Origin: Thermoactinomyces sp. DSM 45891
GTDB lineage: Bacteria > Bacillota > Bacilli > Thermoactinomycetales > Thermoactinomycetaceae
Length of the DNA stretch: 64,000 nucleotides
Reading direction: 5' to 3'
NCBI RefSeq assembly: GCF_900119485.1
Contig: NZ_FPJZ01000005.1
Coordinates: 34,890 to 98,889, forward strand
Shown here piece by piece: positions 1 through 8,538 of this stretch. The notes beneath the pieces were generated by a model. The model saw nothing but the letters and a program-made list of their open reading frames with translations, had not been told where the DNA came from and made no database searches. The translations under genes and the position numbers were made by a program. How positions within the stretch are numbered: the stretch's first letter is position 1; each line of letters opens with the position of its first letter.

Positions 1-2
1 AC

Positions 3-71
3 CAACCAATCCTTCGCTGGGTAGAAGTCCAAGAAACCAATGAAGCATTTGCCCGTTTCGAACGAGCTTAA
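3..71 (+). CDS. 3' end of a gene, possibly queD (6-carboxytetrahydropterin synthase), truncated by window edge
   Basis: An open frame enters from the left edge and ends at TAA 69-71, giving the C-terminal residues QPILRWVEVQETNEAFARF followed by ERA. Only 22 residues are visible, so identification is weak. The pattern of a hydrophobic strand, then V-x-V-x-E-T, then an aromatic tail resembles the C-terminus of QueD/6-pyruvoyl-tetrahydropterin synthase proteins. The next gene on the same strand, 27 bases downstream, is queF, and queC-queD-queE-queF operons are common in Bacillales. The QueD assignment is inference from that context. Confidence 0.4.
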   Translation, partial: QPILRWVEVQETNEAFARFERA

Positions 72-98
72 TTAACGCATGGAGATGAGGATAATATA

Positions 99-581
99 AT
101 GGCTCAACATGATCTAGACTTACAATTACTCGGACAAAAAACAAACTATCACTTCGAATACAACCCAGATGTACTGGAGTCATTTGATAATCGACATCCT
201 GACACTGACTACTTTGTAAAATTTAATACCCCGGAGTTTACCAGCTTGTGTCCCATTACCAACCAACCTGACTTTGCAACACTCTACATTAGTTATGTAC
301 CTGATCAGAAGTTGGTTGAAAGTAAATCGCTAAAGCTATACCTTTTTAGCTTCCGAAATCATGGCGACTTTCATGAAAACTGCATTGTGGTCATCATGAA
401 AGATCTAGTCAAGCTACTTGATCCTAAGTACATCGAGGTTTGGGGAAAGTTTCTACCTCGTGGTGGAGTCAGTATTGATCCGTATGCAAACTATGGCAAG
501 CCTGATACTCGCTGGGAAGCAATTGCCGAGCAACGCCTAGCACAACACGATCTCTATCCTGAGACGATTACCAATCGGTAG
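99..581 (+). CDS. queF: NADPH-dependent 7-cyano-7-deazaguanine reductase QueF
   Basis: QueF reduces preQ0 to preQ1 in the cytosol, the last step before insertion into tRNA in queuosine synthesis. The 160-residue protein is the short, single-domain (YkvM-type) form of the tunnelling-fold family. The catalytic segment FTSLCPITNQPDFAT places the nucleophilic Cys at residue 51 and the acid Asp at 58, and the family signature ESKSLKLY starts at residue 74. An RBS (GGAGATGAGG) precedes the ATG. It follows a likely queuosine-pathway gene by 27 bases and is closed by a strong hairpin shared with the convergent gene. Confidence 0.95.
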   Translation: MAQHDLDLQLLGQKTNYHFEYNPDVLESFDNRHPDTDYFVKFNTPEFTSLCPITNQPDFATLYISYVPDQKLVESKSLKLYLFSFRNHGDFHENCIVVIMKDLVKLLDPKYIEVWGKFLPRGGVSIDPYANYGKPDTRWEAIAEQRLAQHDLYPETITNR

Positions 582-586
582 AGAAG

Positions 587-622
587 AAAAACCTAGTGAT
601 CTATGTGATCATTAGGTTTTTT
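587..622. terminator. Bidirectional terminator between queF and the PPTase gene
   Basis: A roughly 15-bp stem (587-601 with 607-622, five-base loop, one G-U pair) is flanked by A-rich and T-rich tracts, so it can work on both strands. It lies between convergent genes, and the TAA stop of the PPTase gene (612-614) is inside its right arm. Confidence 0.85.
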
Positions 623-1322
623 CAAACTTACATATTTCATCGTATTGGATCTCTTTTACTTCATAAATGGGTTCTGTTCCCTGCTCTGAACATAGTGCAG
701 TCGATATCATGCAATCCTCTTTAGGATGAAAGGTATAGAAGTGATATTCACCATCAAATTCTCTATGATGATTGAGAGGCACAGTAAAAGATAGCGGCTT
801 CATTGAAAAGCCTTTGCCCTCTGCCTTCATCACTGCCTCTTTTCTAGTCCAAATCCAGTAAAAGTGTTGAAGCCTCGTTTCAAGATCCTCCGGCTTTTTA
901 ACAAATGCCTTCTCTTCTTCTTGAAATACTAGAGGCATTACTTCCAAGTGATCCTTGAATATGTTTTCAACATCAATCCCGACTTCACCAGCTAGTGTAA
1001 CCGCACAAGCAACAAGACCGTCTGTATGGGTTAAGTTAAAATAGATTTGCTTCTTATCTTGCAAGTTCGGAGTGAGATATAGCTTTCCATACTTATTTTC
1101 TTCGAATCGTATATCTGCCGATTCTATTCCCAAATATTGACCTAGAAGCCCCTTCAACAACATTCTTCCCAACAAGAATTCTTTTTTCTTATGATCAACT
1201 AGATAAGAGTTTCGTTTTTCTTCTTCTTTTTGATCTAAAATAGCTGTAAACTTGCTCAATTCATCGGAATGTATAGCGGAGGGAATCTTAGTCCAATAAA
1301 TTTCTACGGTGTTGTTATTCAT
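612..1322 (-). CDS. Sfp-type 4'-phosphopantetheinyl transferase
   Basis: Transfers the phosphopantetheine arm of CoA to carrier-protein domains of NRPS, PKS or fatty-acid systems. The 236-residue length is typical of Sfp/Gsp enzymes. Visible family motifs in order are GKLYL, FNLTHTDGLVACAV (substrate loop, about residue 95), GIDVEN (Mg/CoA-binding, about residue 115) and WTRKEAVMKAEGKG (about residues 158-171). The ATG overlaps the stop of the upstream exonuclease gene by four bases (ATGA), so the two are translationally coupled. No biosynthetic cluster lies in the window, so its carrier-protein target is unknown; it may serve the housekeeping ACP. Confidence 0.9.
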   Translation of the reverse strand: MNNNTVEIYWTKIPSAIHSDELSKFTAILDQKEEEKRNSYLVDHKKKEFLLGRMLLKGLLGQYLGIESADIRFEENKYGKLYLTPNLQDKKQIYFNLTHTDGLVACAVTLAGEVGIDVENIFKDHLEVMPLVFQEEEKAFVKKPEDLETRLQHFYWIWTRKEAVMKAEGKGFSMKPLSFTVPLNHHREFDGEYHFYTFHPKEDCMISTALCSEQGTEPIYEVKEIQYDEICKFEKT

Positions 1323-2002
1323 TCATTTGATCCTTCCTCTATGAGTTGCTCCCCGATGGATAGAACCAGCAGACGCAACCCCTCACAATCACTAGTAGCC
1401 CGATGACTTGGAATATACTCAATGTCTTTCTGCCTTAACGCCCGTGTTAAAGAGACAAAGCATTCATCCCGATGTAACTGCTTGTACATTTTCATCACAC
1501 ACCGCGGATCGTAGCTAATCAATGGCAATTGATACTTCTTACAGGTTCTACGAATCATCATGATATCCGCATCAGAGGCATACATTAATACCGTCTTCCC
1601 TTGGATAATGCTACCTACTTCCGACCAAATTTCAGACCATGTAGGAGCATCTTGTACCATTTCATCTGTAATACCATGGATATCCGTGGTACGTTTTGGA
1701 ATAGGCTGAGAAGGCTTCACAAGCGATTCAAATAAAATCGCTCCTTTCGCATCCGTGATACCGATCTCGATAATTTCGTCCTCCCGCCCCCCTCCTGTAG
1801 ACTCCGTATCCAGTACTAACCAATCCCGTCTTAGATACCATTTCCGAAATAATTGCTTACTCTGTTCATAATCTTTTTCTATTTCTTTACATTTTTTCTC
1901 ATAACATATTAGACAAAGATTCACTTCCTCCATCCGTGCACGTTTCTTGCAGCGTTTACATCTTTGAATTTTTGGTTCGTTTTGTGTTTGATTTTGTTTC
2001 AT
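1319..2002 (-). CDS. DEDDh-family 3'-5' exonuclease (DnaQ/PolC-epsilon type) with N-terminal zinc-finger-like motif
   Basis: A cytosolic exonuclease of the RNase T/DnaQ superfamily. The ExoI motif is LVLDTEST, a central Asp lies in YASDADIMMI, and the ExoIII motif is SHRATSDCEGL, giving the D-E-D-D-h catalytic set. The N-terminal 40 residues carry two cysteine pairs (CKRC and CLIC) plus a later Cys, suggesting a small zinc-binding knuckle. I chose ATG 2002 because an AAGGGG element lies 12 bases upstream; a GTG at 2026 would add eight residues but has no clear RBS. Overlaps the PPTase gene by four bases. Its exact substrate is not predictable. Confidence 0.8.
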   Translation of the reverse strand: MKQNQTQNEPKIQRCKRCKKRARMEEVNLCLICYEKKCKEIEKDYEQSKQLFRKWYLRRDWLVLDTESTGGGREDEIIEIGITDAKGAILFESLVKPSQPIPKRTTDIHGITDEMVQDAPTWSEIWSEVGSIIQGKTVLMYASDADIMMIRRTCKKYQLPLISYDPRCVMKMYKQLHRDECFVSLTRALRQKDIEYIPSHRATSDCEGLRLLVLSIGEQLIEEGSNE

Positions 2003-2110
2003 ATGAGTAAATTTCCCCTTGTGCACAATCCCAAACGAATGTTTACCAGTGTGTATGTATATTCTCTTACTACTATATCCTAACAGGCCCTCCTTACACT
2101 ATCAAATAAA

Positions 2111-2135
2111 TGGGCAAAAAAGACTACCTTGCCCA
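2111..2135 (-). terminator. Terminator downstream of the YitT-family gene
   Basis: A perfect 7-bp stem (TGGGCAA/TTGCCCA) with an 11-base loop, followed on the minus strand by TTTATTTG. It separates the YitT-type gene from the exonuclease-PPTase pair. Confidence 0.65.
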
Positions 2136-2177
2136 GCTAAAAACCTACTATATGATGAAATAATTTGAGGTAAAACA

Positions 2178-3068
2178 TTAGTGAACAGATCGCTTTTTAA
2201 AATGTCCTCCTCTTACCTCATGAATATTACCAACAGCAAAAAAAGCTTGTGGATCTATATCTTCTACAATTTCCTTTAGCTTTGCTTCTTCGAGGCGTGT
2301 TATAACACAAAAGATTACCTTTTTGTACTCTCCTGTATACCCACCTTCGCCACTCAAATAGGTAACCCCTCTCCCCAAGCGATTTAGTATACAGCTTCCT
2401 AGTTTCTCTGGTTCTTCACTCATAATCCATACAAACTTGGTTTCATCAAACCCTTCGATGACAACGTCGAGGAGTTTAAATACGATGAAATAAGCAATAA
2501 ACGAATACATAGCACGCTCCCAACCAAACAAAAACCCCGCACTTCCCAAAATAAACAGGTTAAAGAACAAAACAATTTGACCGACAGAAAAGGAAGTCGT
2601 CTTATTAAAAAGGATCGCAAGAATCTCAGTTCCATCTAGTGATCCCCCGTATCGAATCACTAATCCAACTCCAATCCCCACAATAATACCACCAAAAATG
2701 GATGCTAGTAGGGGGTCATTTGTAAGAGGAGGAACTGAATGAAGTGAATAGGTGCCAATCGACATAACTGCCACACCCAACATGGTGGAAAACGCAAACG
2801 TCTTTCCAATCTGCTTGTACCCCAAGAAAAAGAAAGGGAGATTCAGTACAAATAAAAAAACACCTAACTTCAGACCTGTTAAATAAGCAAGCATCATAGA
2901 AATACCGACAATTCCCCCATCAATTACCTGATTGGGTAACAGGAAAATCTCTAATCCGACAGCAACTAACATAGATCCAAATAAAATCATGATAATACGC
3001 TTGAAAAGATTGGTTTTTTTCAACTTTTTACGATTCGGTTTTTCTAACTGAGGGGATGCAAACTCCAA
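2178..3068 (-). CDS. YitT/YpjC-family membrane protein (DUF161 plus DUF2179)
   Basis: A 296-residue integral membrane protein of unknown biochemical role. The first 200 residues have about five to six hydrophobic spans with the glycine-rich family patterns IDGGIVGISMML and YGGSLDGTEILA. The last 85 residues form the soluble DUF2179 (ACT-like) domain, with GEGGYTGEYKKVIFCVITR. The start is TTG: AAGGAG lies nine bases upstream and the N-terminus is basic before the first membrane span. Several paralogues are usual in Bacilli and none has a settled function. Monocistronic, with its own terminator. Confidence 0.85.
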   Translation of the reverse strand: MEFASPQLEKPNRKKLKKTNLFKRIIMILFGSMLVAVGLEIFLLPNQVIDGGIVGISMMLAYLTGLKLGVFLFVLNLPFFFLGYKQIGKTFAFSTMLGVAVMSIGTYSLHSVPPLTNDPLLASIFGGIIVGIGVGLVIRYGGSLDGTEILAILFNKTTSFSVGQIVLFFNLFILGSAGFLFGWERAMYSFIAYFIVFKLLDVVIEGFDETKFVWIMSEEPEKLGSCILNRLGRGVTYLSGEGGYTGEYKKVIFCVITRLEEAKLKEIVEDIDPQAFFAVGNIHEVRGGHFKKRSVH

Positions 3069-3177
3069 CAGAACAGTCTCCTTTTTGTATAGAATTCGTT
3101 GGATAGTATCCCCTGTTATTGATTGGTTATGTTAAATTCATCCAAAGATTGTACAAAAAGCAATCCAACCCGTACAC

Positions 3178-3420
3178 CTATTTACTCGAAGGACCTACCC
3201 GAATGATCACAATGGTACTGACCCGAACATGTGATGGAATTTGCACGTGTAGAACAACATTCTCCGCGGCAGAGTTTCCATGATTATGAACAGTGAAGGT
3301 ACCCGTTAATGCATCATTTAGCCCGAGCATAGTTGTTGAAATGCCCCTATGGTAACAGGGAAATCTCCCGAACTTGTGGTTCCTACTACATACATACTTC
3401 CCTCTCTACATATATCCCTT
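3178..3420 (-). pseudogene. Remnant of an SBBP beta-propeller repeat / DUF11-like surface protein
   Basis: No intact ORF, but two minus-strand frames read as recognisable protein. Roughly 3420-3321 gives MYVVGTTSSGDFPVTIGAFQ, a textbook SBBP propeller repeat, ending at a stop (3318-3320). A second frame, from about 3345 to the TAG at 3178-3180, gives LTGTFTV, NHGNSAAENVVLHVQIP and RVGPSSK, like the C-terminal DUF11 (conserved repeat) domain of such proteins. The two parts are joined by a frameshift with missing sequence. The rest of the large parent gene is absent, so this is a decayed 3' fragment. Most of the 387 bases between the flanking genes is accounted for by it. Confidence 0.6.
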
Positions 3421-3567
3421 TGATTACCATTTGTAGGAATGAGAGAATCTGTTTTATATGTCATTTATAGATGGATCGCTTTAATCAGAACCTTTTTCAC
3501 ATCACATCATATGTATATATCAATCCTATTAGGCAAATGGATGACGACTGGTAAGGAGATGAGCAGA

Positions 3568-4422
3568 TTGTACTATGAATACTTAAATCAACCCGTGTCC
3601 ATCAATTATCTAGAATCATTAGACAACGTACTTATAGGTGTCAAAAGATCCGCTACTTCCATCGCTTTTTACAAAAAACTAGCCAAAGCCGCACCCGATC
3701 AAAAATACAAGGAAGATATCTTGCAAGCGATAGAGAAAGAAAAAGGACTTTGGAGAAAATTTACTCAATTATATATCGATCTAACAGGAAGACACCCTGT
3801 ATATGAAACAAAAAAAGTTACCTTTCTCACATTTGAAGGAGGACTAAAAAAAGCCTTTGAACGAGCCATGAAGGATTACGAAGAATATCGGAATAGTTAT
3901 GTCCACACACAATACTTGCCTTATCAAGATATTTTTTTAAAAGCTTGTGAAAACGAAGCCGATCAGGCAAAGCGATTTCAGGCTTTATCGGAGATAAAAC
4001 AGCGCAATATTCCATTAAGAGATTATGGAAAACAACCCCTTGTTATCAATATTGATGTAGCAGCTAAGCAGAATAATGCTTTTCGAACCACTCTGTGGAC
4101 AGGAAATTATTTACAAGTGACATTGATGAGTATCGATGTAGGAGATGACATCGGTGTAGAAATGCATCCTGACGTCGATCAATTCTTACGAATTGAAGAT
4201 GGAAAAGCGCTAGTTCAAATGGGAAATCAAAGAGATGCATTGAATTACAAAACAGAAGCGTACGAAGATTATGCTATTATGGTACCCGCTGGTACATGGC
4301 ACAATATTATCAACACGGGAAATACGCCACTCAAACTTTATTCTATTTATGCACCACCTGAGCATCCCTTCGGTACAATCGATAAACAAAAACCCAGTCA
4401 TGCACATAATGATAGTCCATGA
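3568..4422 (+). CDS. Ferritin-like helical domain fused to a C-terminal cupin domain
   Basis: A 284-residue two-domain protein. Residues about 10-145 are helical and ferritin-like (SINYLESLDNVLIGVKRSA and later Glu-rich helices). Residues about 165-270 form a cupin: motif 1 is GVEMHPDVDQFLRIEDG and motif 2 is PAGTWHNIINTG, giving three probable metal ligands (His in motif 1, an acidic/amide ligand, His in motif 2). TTG 3568 was chosen because AAGGAG lies nine bases upstream; the frame is open back to 3439, but that part reads as low-complexity and overlaps the neighbouring remnant. Cupins of this type are common in spore-formers. The function is unknown; metal or stress handling, or spore coat, are guesses. 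Confidence 0.75.
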   Translation: MYYEYLNQPVSINYLESLDNVLIGVKRSATSIAFYKKLAKAAPDQKYKEDILQAIEKEKGLWRKFTQLYIDLTGRHPVYETKKVTFLTFEGGLKKAFERAMKDYEEYRNSYVHTQYLPYQDIFLKACENEADQAKRFQALSEIKQRNIPLRDYGKQPLVINIDVAAKQNNAFRTTLWTGNYLQVTLMSIDVGDDIGVEMHPDVDQFLRIEDGKALVQMGNQRDALNYKTEAYEDYAIMVPAGTWHNIINTGNTPLKLYSIYAPPEHPFGTIDKQKPSHAHNDSP

Positions 4423-4442
4423 GATTATTTTACATTTTTAAA

Positions 4443-4511
4443 TTTTATATAATAAGTAAAGAAGCATTAGATCGACTGTCAACCTAATGCTTCTTTACTT
4501 ATTATATAAAA
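4443..4511. terminator. Very long bidirectional hairpin terminator
   Basis: A perfect 28-bp inverted repeat (4443-4470 and 4484-4511) with a 13-base loop lies between convergent genes (the cupin gene and kbl). T-rich ends on both strands fit a bidirectional intrinsic terminator. Confidence 0.8.
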
Positions 4512-4523
4512 GATCGCTATTTT

Positions 4524-5702
4524 CTAAGAAATAACCCCTAACTCTTTTCCTACCTTTTCAAAAGCGTCCAGTGCTTTTTGAAGATCTTCTTTGGTTTGAC
4601 TAGCTGTTACAATCGTCCGTACACGTGCCTTCCCTTTTTGGACAGTTGGGAATGCGATTCCTTGGGCATATACACCCTCTTCGAACAATGCATCCGAAAA
4701 TTTCATCGTGAGGGCATCATCACCAATAATGACTGGTGTAACAGGAGTTTCACTATGACCAGTGTTAAAACCTAATTGAGAAAGACCGTCTTTAAAGAAG
4801 CGCGCATTATCCCAAAGTCGTTCCATGATCTCAGGCTCTTCTAGCAATACGTTAACTGCTTCCAAACATGCGGCGGTGACTGCTGGTGGATGCGAAGTGC
4901 TAAATAAGAACGGACGAGCACGTTGAATCAAATACTCACGCAATACTTTAGGCCCAGCTACATAACCACCTAACACACCAATTGCCTTGGATAAGGTGCC
5001 AATTTGGATGTGTACACGACCATTTAGATCAAAATGATCAACCGTTCCACGGCCATTGCGCCCCAATACACCACTCGCATGTGCATCATCTACCATGACA
5101 ATAGAGTTATACTTCTCTGCCAGCTCTACAATTTGTGGAAGCGGGGCAATGTTCCCATCCATACTAAATACGCCATCCGTTACAATCAAGCGCATTCGTG
5201 CAGATTGCGTTTCTTGTAATGCTTTCTCTAGATCTTCCATGTCCACATGCTTATAGATTCGGCGTCCTGCTTTTGTGAGCCGAATGCCATCGATAATACT
5301 GGCATGATTTAGCTCGTCACTAATCACTACATCTTCAGCAGATAGAATCGTTGCCACAACCCCGACATTTGCAGTAAATCCAGATTGGAACACTAGGGCT
5401 GCCTCTGTATGTTTAAACTCAGCCAATTTACGCTCAAATTCCTCATGGAGAGAAAAGGTACCCGCAATCGTACGAACAGAGCCTGTACCAGCACCAAATT
5501 TTTCTACTGCCTCAATCGCTGCCTTACGCAAACGAGGATGCGTCGTTAATCCTAAATAGTTATTCGATGAAAGTTGAATGACTTCTTTACCACGAATCAC
5601 AACCCGAGCACCTTGCTCTGATTCGATTTCTGTAAGCGGACGATACATACCTGCATCTTTCCAGCTTTGAATTTCCTCTTCCAGATGTGCAAATGGATTC
5701 AT
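4524..5702 (-). CDS. kbl: Glycine C-acetyltransferase (2-amino-3-ketobutyrate CoA ligase)
   Basis: A PLP enzyme that cleaves 2-amino-3-oxobutyrate with CoA to glycine and acetyl-CoA, the second step of threonine catabolism. The 392-residue length fits the alpha-oxoamine synthase family. Visible features are SSNNYLGL near residue 45, VDDAHASGVLG near residue 205, and the PLP lysine in GTLSKAIGVLGG near residue 240. It follows tdh by 36 bases on the same strand, and the tdh-kbl pair is the usual arrangement. 8-Amino-7-oxononanoate synthase (BioF) is a close relative, but the tdh neighbour favours Kbl. Confidence 0.93.
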   Translation of the reverse strand: MNPFAHLEEEIQSWKDAGMYRPLTEIESEQGARVVIRGKEVIQLSSNNYLGLTTHPRLRKAAIEAVEKFGAGTGSVRTIAGTFSLHEEFERKLAEFKHTEAALVFQSGFTANVGVVATILSAEDVVISDELNHASIIDGIRLTKAGRRIYKHVDMEDLEKALQETQSARMRLIVTDGVFSMDGNIAPLPQIVELAEKYNSIVMVDDAHASGVLGRNGRGTVDHFDLNGRVHIQIGTLSKAIGVLGGYVAGPKVLREYLIQRARPFLFSTSHPPAVTAACLEAVNVLLEEPEIMERLWDNARFFKDGLSQLGFNTGHSETPVTPVIIGDDALTMKFSDALFEEGVYAQGIAFPTVQKGKARVRTIVTASQTKEDLQKALDAFEKVGKELGVIS

Positions 5703-5738
5703 GCTTACACCTCTTCTATTATCATATTATCTATTTCA

Positions 5739-6779
5739 TTATAGAGAAAAAACAACTTTCCCACTACGTCCACTTTTCATTAATTCAAATCCCTCTTCAA
5801 AATCATCTAAGGATAATCGATGTGTAATAAGTGGCTTCAAGTCTACTGCTCCTGACTCTAAGAAAGAAGCAGTTTGTTGCCATGTCTCATACATGCGACG
5901 TCCTGTAATCCCTTTTACTGTAATTCCTTTAAAGACAATGTCATTGGTTATATCTAATTCAATCGGACGAGTAGGCAAGCTTAAGATGGAGATTCTTCCC
6001 CCTGGAGTTAACATCTCAAACGCCTGTTTCATCGCGATCGGATGTCCCGACATCTCCAATACTACTTCTACACCCTCTCCACGCGTGATGGCTTGAGTAG
6101 CTTTCACTGGGTCTTCTTCATGGGAGCGAATCATATGCGTAGCACCCATCTGTTCGGCAAGATTCAATCGATATTCATTTACATCTAGTGCAATTACTTT
6201 AGAGGCACCCGCAGCTTTTGCAACTGCCACCGCCATAATACCAATCGGGCCGCATCCTACTACAGCGACACTACGCCCCGCTACCTCTCCAGATAAAACC
6301 GTATGAACCGCATTTCCCATCGGCTCCATTAATGAAGCGATTTCAAATGGAAGACTTGGGTCATTTACCCATAAATTAGATGCAGGAAGGGCAACATATT
6401 TCGTAAAGCAACCATCTCTGTCTACCCCGATGATTTGGGTGTTCAGGCAAACATGGTAATCATTCCGTCGGCACGCCGCACAGTGACCACATACGATATG
6501 GGTTTCTGCGGATACATGATCACCTACTTGCAAATTGGAAACGTTTTCACCCACTTCTACTACCACTCCACCCAGTTCATGACCAAATACATAAGGTGGT
6601 TTAATCCGACTCTGTGCCCATTCATCCCATGTATAAATATGGACATCTGTTCCACATATACTGGAAGATTTTACCTCAATTAATGCTTCATCTGGCCCAA
6701 TGGTTGGGATCGGTACTTCACGTAATTGTGCTCCCTCACCTCGATGATGTTTAACTAGAGCGCGCATAGTTCCTTCCAC
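5739..6779 (-). CDS. tdh: L-threonine 3-dehydrogenase
   Basis: A zinc-dependent medium-chain dehydrogenase that oxidises threonine to 2-amino-3-oxobutyrate with NAD+. Catalytic zinc ligands are in SICGTDVHIY and FGHELGG, the structural zinc site is CGHCAACRRNDYHVC, and the Rossmann motif is VVGCGPIGIMA. I chose GTG 6779: AAAGGAG lies eight bases upstream, and the resulting MEGTMRALV start matches other Tdh N-termini. The GTG at 6788 abuts the RBS and is unlikely. It is first in the tdh-kbl operon. About 220 bases separate it from the divergent MFS gene. Confidence 0.93.
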   Translation of the reverse strand: MEGTMRALVKHHRGEGAQLREVPIPTIGPDEALIEVKSSSICGTDVHIYTWDEWAQSRIKPPYVFGHELGGVVVEVGENVSNLQVGDHVSAETHIVCGHCAACRRNDYHVCLNTQIIGVDRDGCFTKYVALPASNLWVNDPSLPFEIASLMEPMGNAVHTVLSGEVAGRSVAVVGCGPIGIMAVAVAKAAGASKVIALDVNEYRLNLAEQMGATHMIRSHEEDPVKATQAITRGEGVEVVLEMSGHPIAMKQAFEMLTPGGRISILSLPTRPIELDITNDIVFKGITVKGITGRRMYETWQQTASFLESGAVDLKPLITHRLSLDDFEEGFELMKSGRSGKVVFSL

Positions 6780-6898
6780 TACGGACACTCCTTTCCTTAT
6801 TCTAATTCGTTTTCATATAAGATCATGAATCATTATAAATGATTTAAAGCGATATGGGTAGTAGCAACTGTCTTTTTAGAGCGGACAAAACTCATTGA

Positions 6899-6928
6899 TT
6901 GACCCAGTCGGGACCAGATTGGTATAAT
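6899..6928 (+). promoter_or_regulatory. Sigma-A promoter of the MFS transporter gene
   Basis: TTGACC (6899-6904), an 18-base spacer and a perfect TATAAT (6923-6928). The start codon is about 70 bases downstream. No clear operator palindrome was recognised. Confidence 0.7.
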
Positions 6929-6999
6929 GAATTTCGTTATTCGAAAGATATGTAGTAGTTTCCTGCATAAAAAAATAAAAATACGTTGGAGGAATCACC

Positions 7000-8538
7000 T
7001 TGAATGGGAAAAATAAATTAGTTCTTCTAGCCATGGCACTTGGCATTTTAATGGCTTCACTCGATAACACGATTACCTCTGCTGCAATTAATACCATCAT
7101 TGAAGATATTGGCGGGTTTGACCGAGTAAGCTGGGTATTTACCGCTTATGTGCTCGCTTCCACCAGTACCATGTTAGTTTTCGGTAAAATGTCTGATATC
7201 TTTGGGCGGAAATTACTATACTTAATAGGAATTGGGTTGTTTCTCACTGGATCTATCCTATGTGGATTCTCTCAAAATATCGATCAATTAATTTGGTCAC
7301 GTGTCCTACAAGGGATTGGTGCTGGCTCACTCATGCCAATTAGTTTTACCATTATCTTTTCGTTGTTCTCTGATCCGAAAGAAGCATCAAAGCTCACAGG
7401 AGTATTTGCCGGGATTTTCGGGCTGTCTTCAGTAGCTGGACCGCAGTTAGGAACGTGGATATCCTCCTCTTTGGATTGGCGTTGGTGTTTCTTTGTAAAT
7501 ATACCTGTTGGTATCCTAGCATTTGTCATTCTACTATTTGCCTTGCAAGAGTCCCGTTCTCAAGTACGACCTAAGATTGATTATTTCGGAACTGTCTTTA
7601 TTATTATTACAACCGTTTCATTTATGCTGGGAGTAGAGTGGGGCGGAAAAGAGTACGCATGGGGATCCTGGCAGATCATTGGTCTATTTGCCCTCTCTGT
7701 AATCTTTGGAGTCGCCTTCATCATAGCCGAGAAGAGAGTTGCAGAGCCGATCTTGCCACTCCATCTCTTTAAAAACAAAGTAGTACGTGGAACCAGTCTC
7801 ATGTGCCTGTGCCAAGGCGCCATTCTATTTGCCGCAATTACGTATCTACCTATCTTTGCTGTGGCTGTACTCGGAAAAACAAACTCTAACAGCCTACTCA
7901 CTCCTATGATGTTTTCATTGATGGTTGGAGCGAGTGTAGCAGGTATCTTGCAAAGTAAGGTCTCGTTCCGTACTTTATCGACAATCTCGATGGTATCCGC
8001 TATCGGAAGTTGCATCGCACTAACCATGTTGTCCCATACTGCATCCTGGACTACTATAACACTTCTGATGATCGTATTGGGTGCCTTTGCACTTGGACCC
8101 TTGATGAGTACTGCTCAAAATGCTATCGCGGCTAATGTAGAGTCTCGTTATCTAGGAATCACTAGTTCAATCATCGGTTTCTGGCGCAATATTGGTGGTG
8201 TATTAGGAGCTTCCATTATGGCAACGATCGTAAATAATCAGCTCCAACATAAAATACAAGATGGTGCAAATAAGTTAGGTATTCCATCTGATAAAGTAGA
8301 TCAATTAGCAAATCCAGAAATTCTTATGCATTCTGGTGGACAAGTCCCTCCTCAAATTCAACAGTTTCTACGTGATGCTCTTGAACTTGCTATCAATAAC
8401 GGCTTTTATCTCACAGTCATCTTCTCTATCGTCGGGCTACTTGCTGCGATGAGTGTTGGCAAAGGAAATTTTGTAGAAACTCGCTTTAAAAAGCAAAATG
8501 AAGCAGCAGTGGCTACCGCAACCAATAAGGACGATTAG
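7000..8538 (+). CDS. DHA2-family MFS drug:H+ antiporter (14 TM, EmrB/QacA type)
   Basis: A 512-residue inner-membrane exporter with about 14 hydrophobic spans. It has the DHA2 signatures LDNTITSAAINTI in TM1, GKMSDIFGRKLLY (motif A, loop 2-3), SRVLQGIGAGSLMP (motif B) and GPQLGTWI (motif C, antiporter). The start is TTG with GGAGG eight bases upstream. It has its own strong sigma-A promoter and a downstream hairpin, so it is monocistronic. No TetR/MarR regulator is adjacent. The substrate cannot be predicted; multidrug or antibiotic export is typical of the family. Confidence 0.9.
   Translation: MNGKNKLVLLAMALGILMASLDNTITSAAINTIIEDIGGFDRVSWVFTAYVLASTSTMLVFGKMSDIFGRKLLYLIGIGLFLTGSILCGFSQNIDQLIWSRVLQGIGAGSLMPISFTIIFSLFSDPKEASKLTGVFAGIFGLSSVAGPQLGTWISSSLDWRWCFFVNIPVGILAFVILLFALQESRSQVRPKIDYFGTVFIIITTVSFMLGVEWGGKEYAWGSWQIIGLFALSVIFGVAFIIAEKRVAEPILPLHLFKNKVVRGTSLMCLCQGAILFAAITYLPIFAVAVLGKTNSNSLLTPMMFSLMVGASVAGILQSKVSFRTLSTISMVSAIGSCIALTMLSHTASWTTITLLMIVLGAFALGPLMSTAQNAIAANVESRYLGITSSIIGFWRNIGGVLGASIMATIVNNQLQHKIQDGANKLGIPSDKVDQLANPEILMHSGGQVPPQIQQFLRDALELAINNGFYLTVIFSIVGLLAAMSVGKGNFVETRFKKQNEAAVATATNKDD

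Noticed and set aside
3439..3567. N-terminal extension of the ferritin-cupin protein (open frame from ATG 3439)
   Set aside because: No RBS before 3439, composition unlike the rest, partial overlap with the minus-strand remnant, and a good RBS-TTG pair at 3568.
5701..6096. 131-residue plus-strand ORF opposite tdh
   Set aside because: Antisense shadow of tdh with no RBS and no family features.
7581..8027. 148-residue minus-strand ORF inside the MFS gene
   Set aside because: Shadow of the hydrophobic transporter frame, no independent signals.
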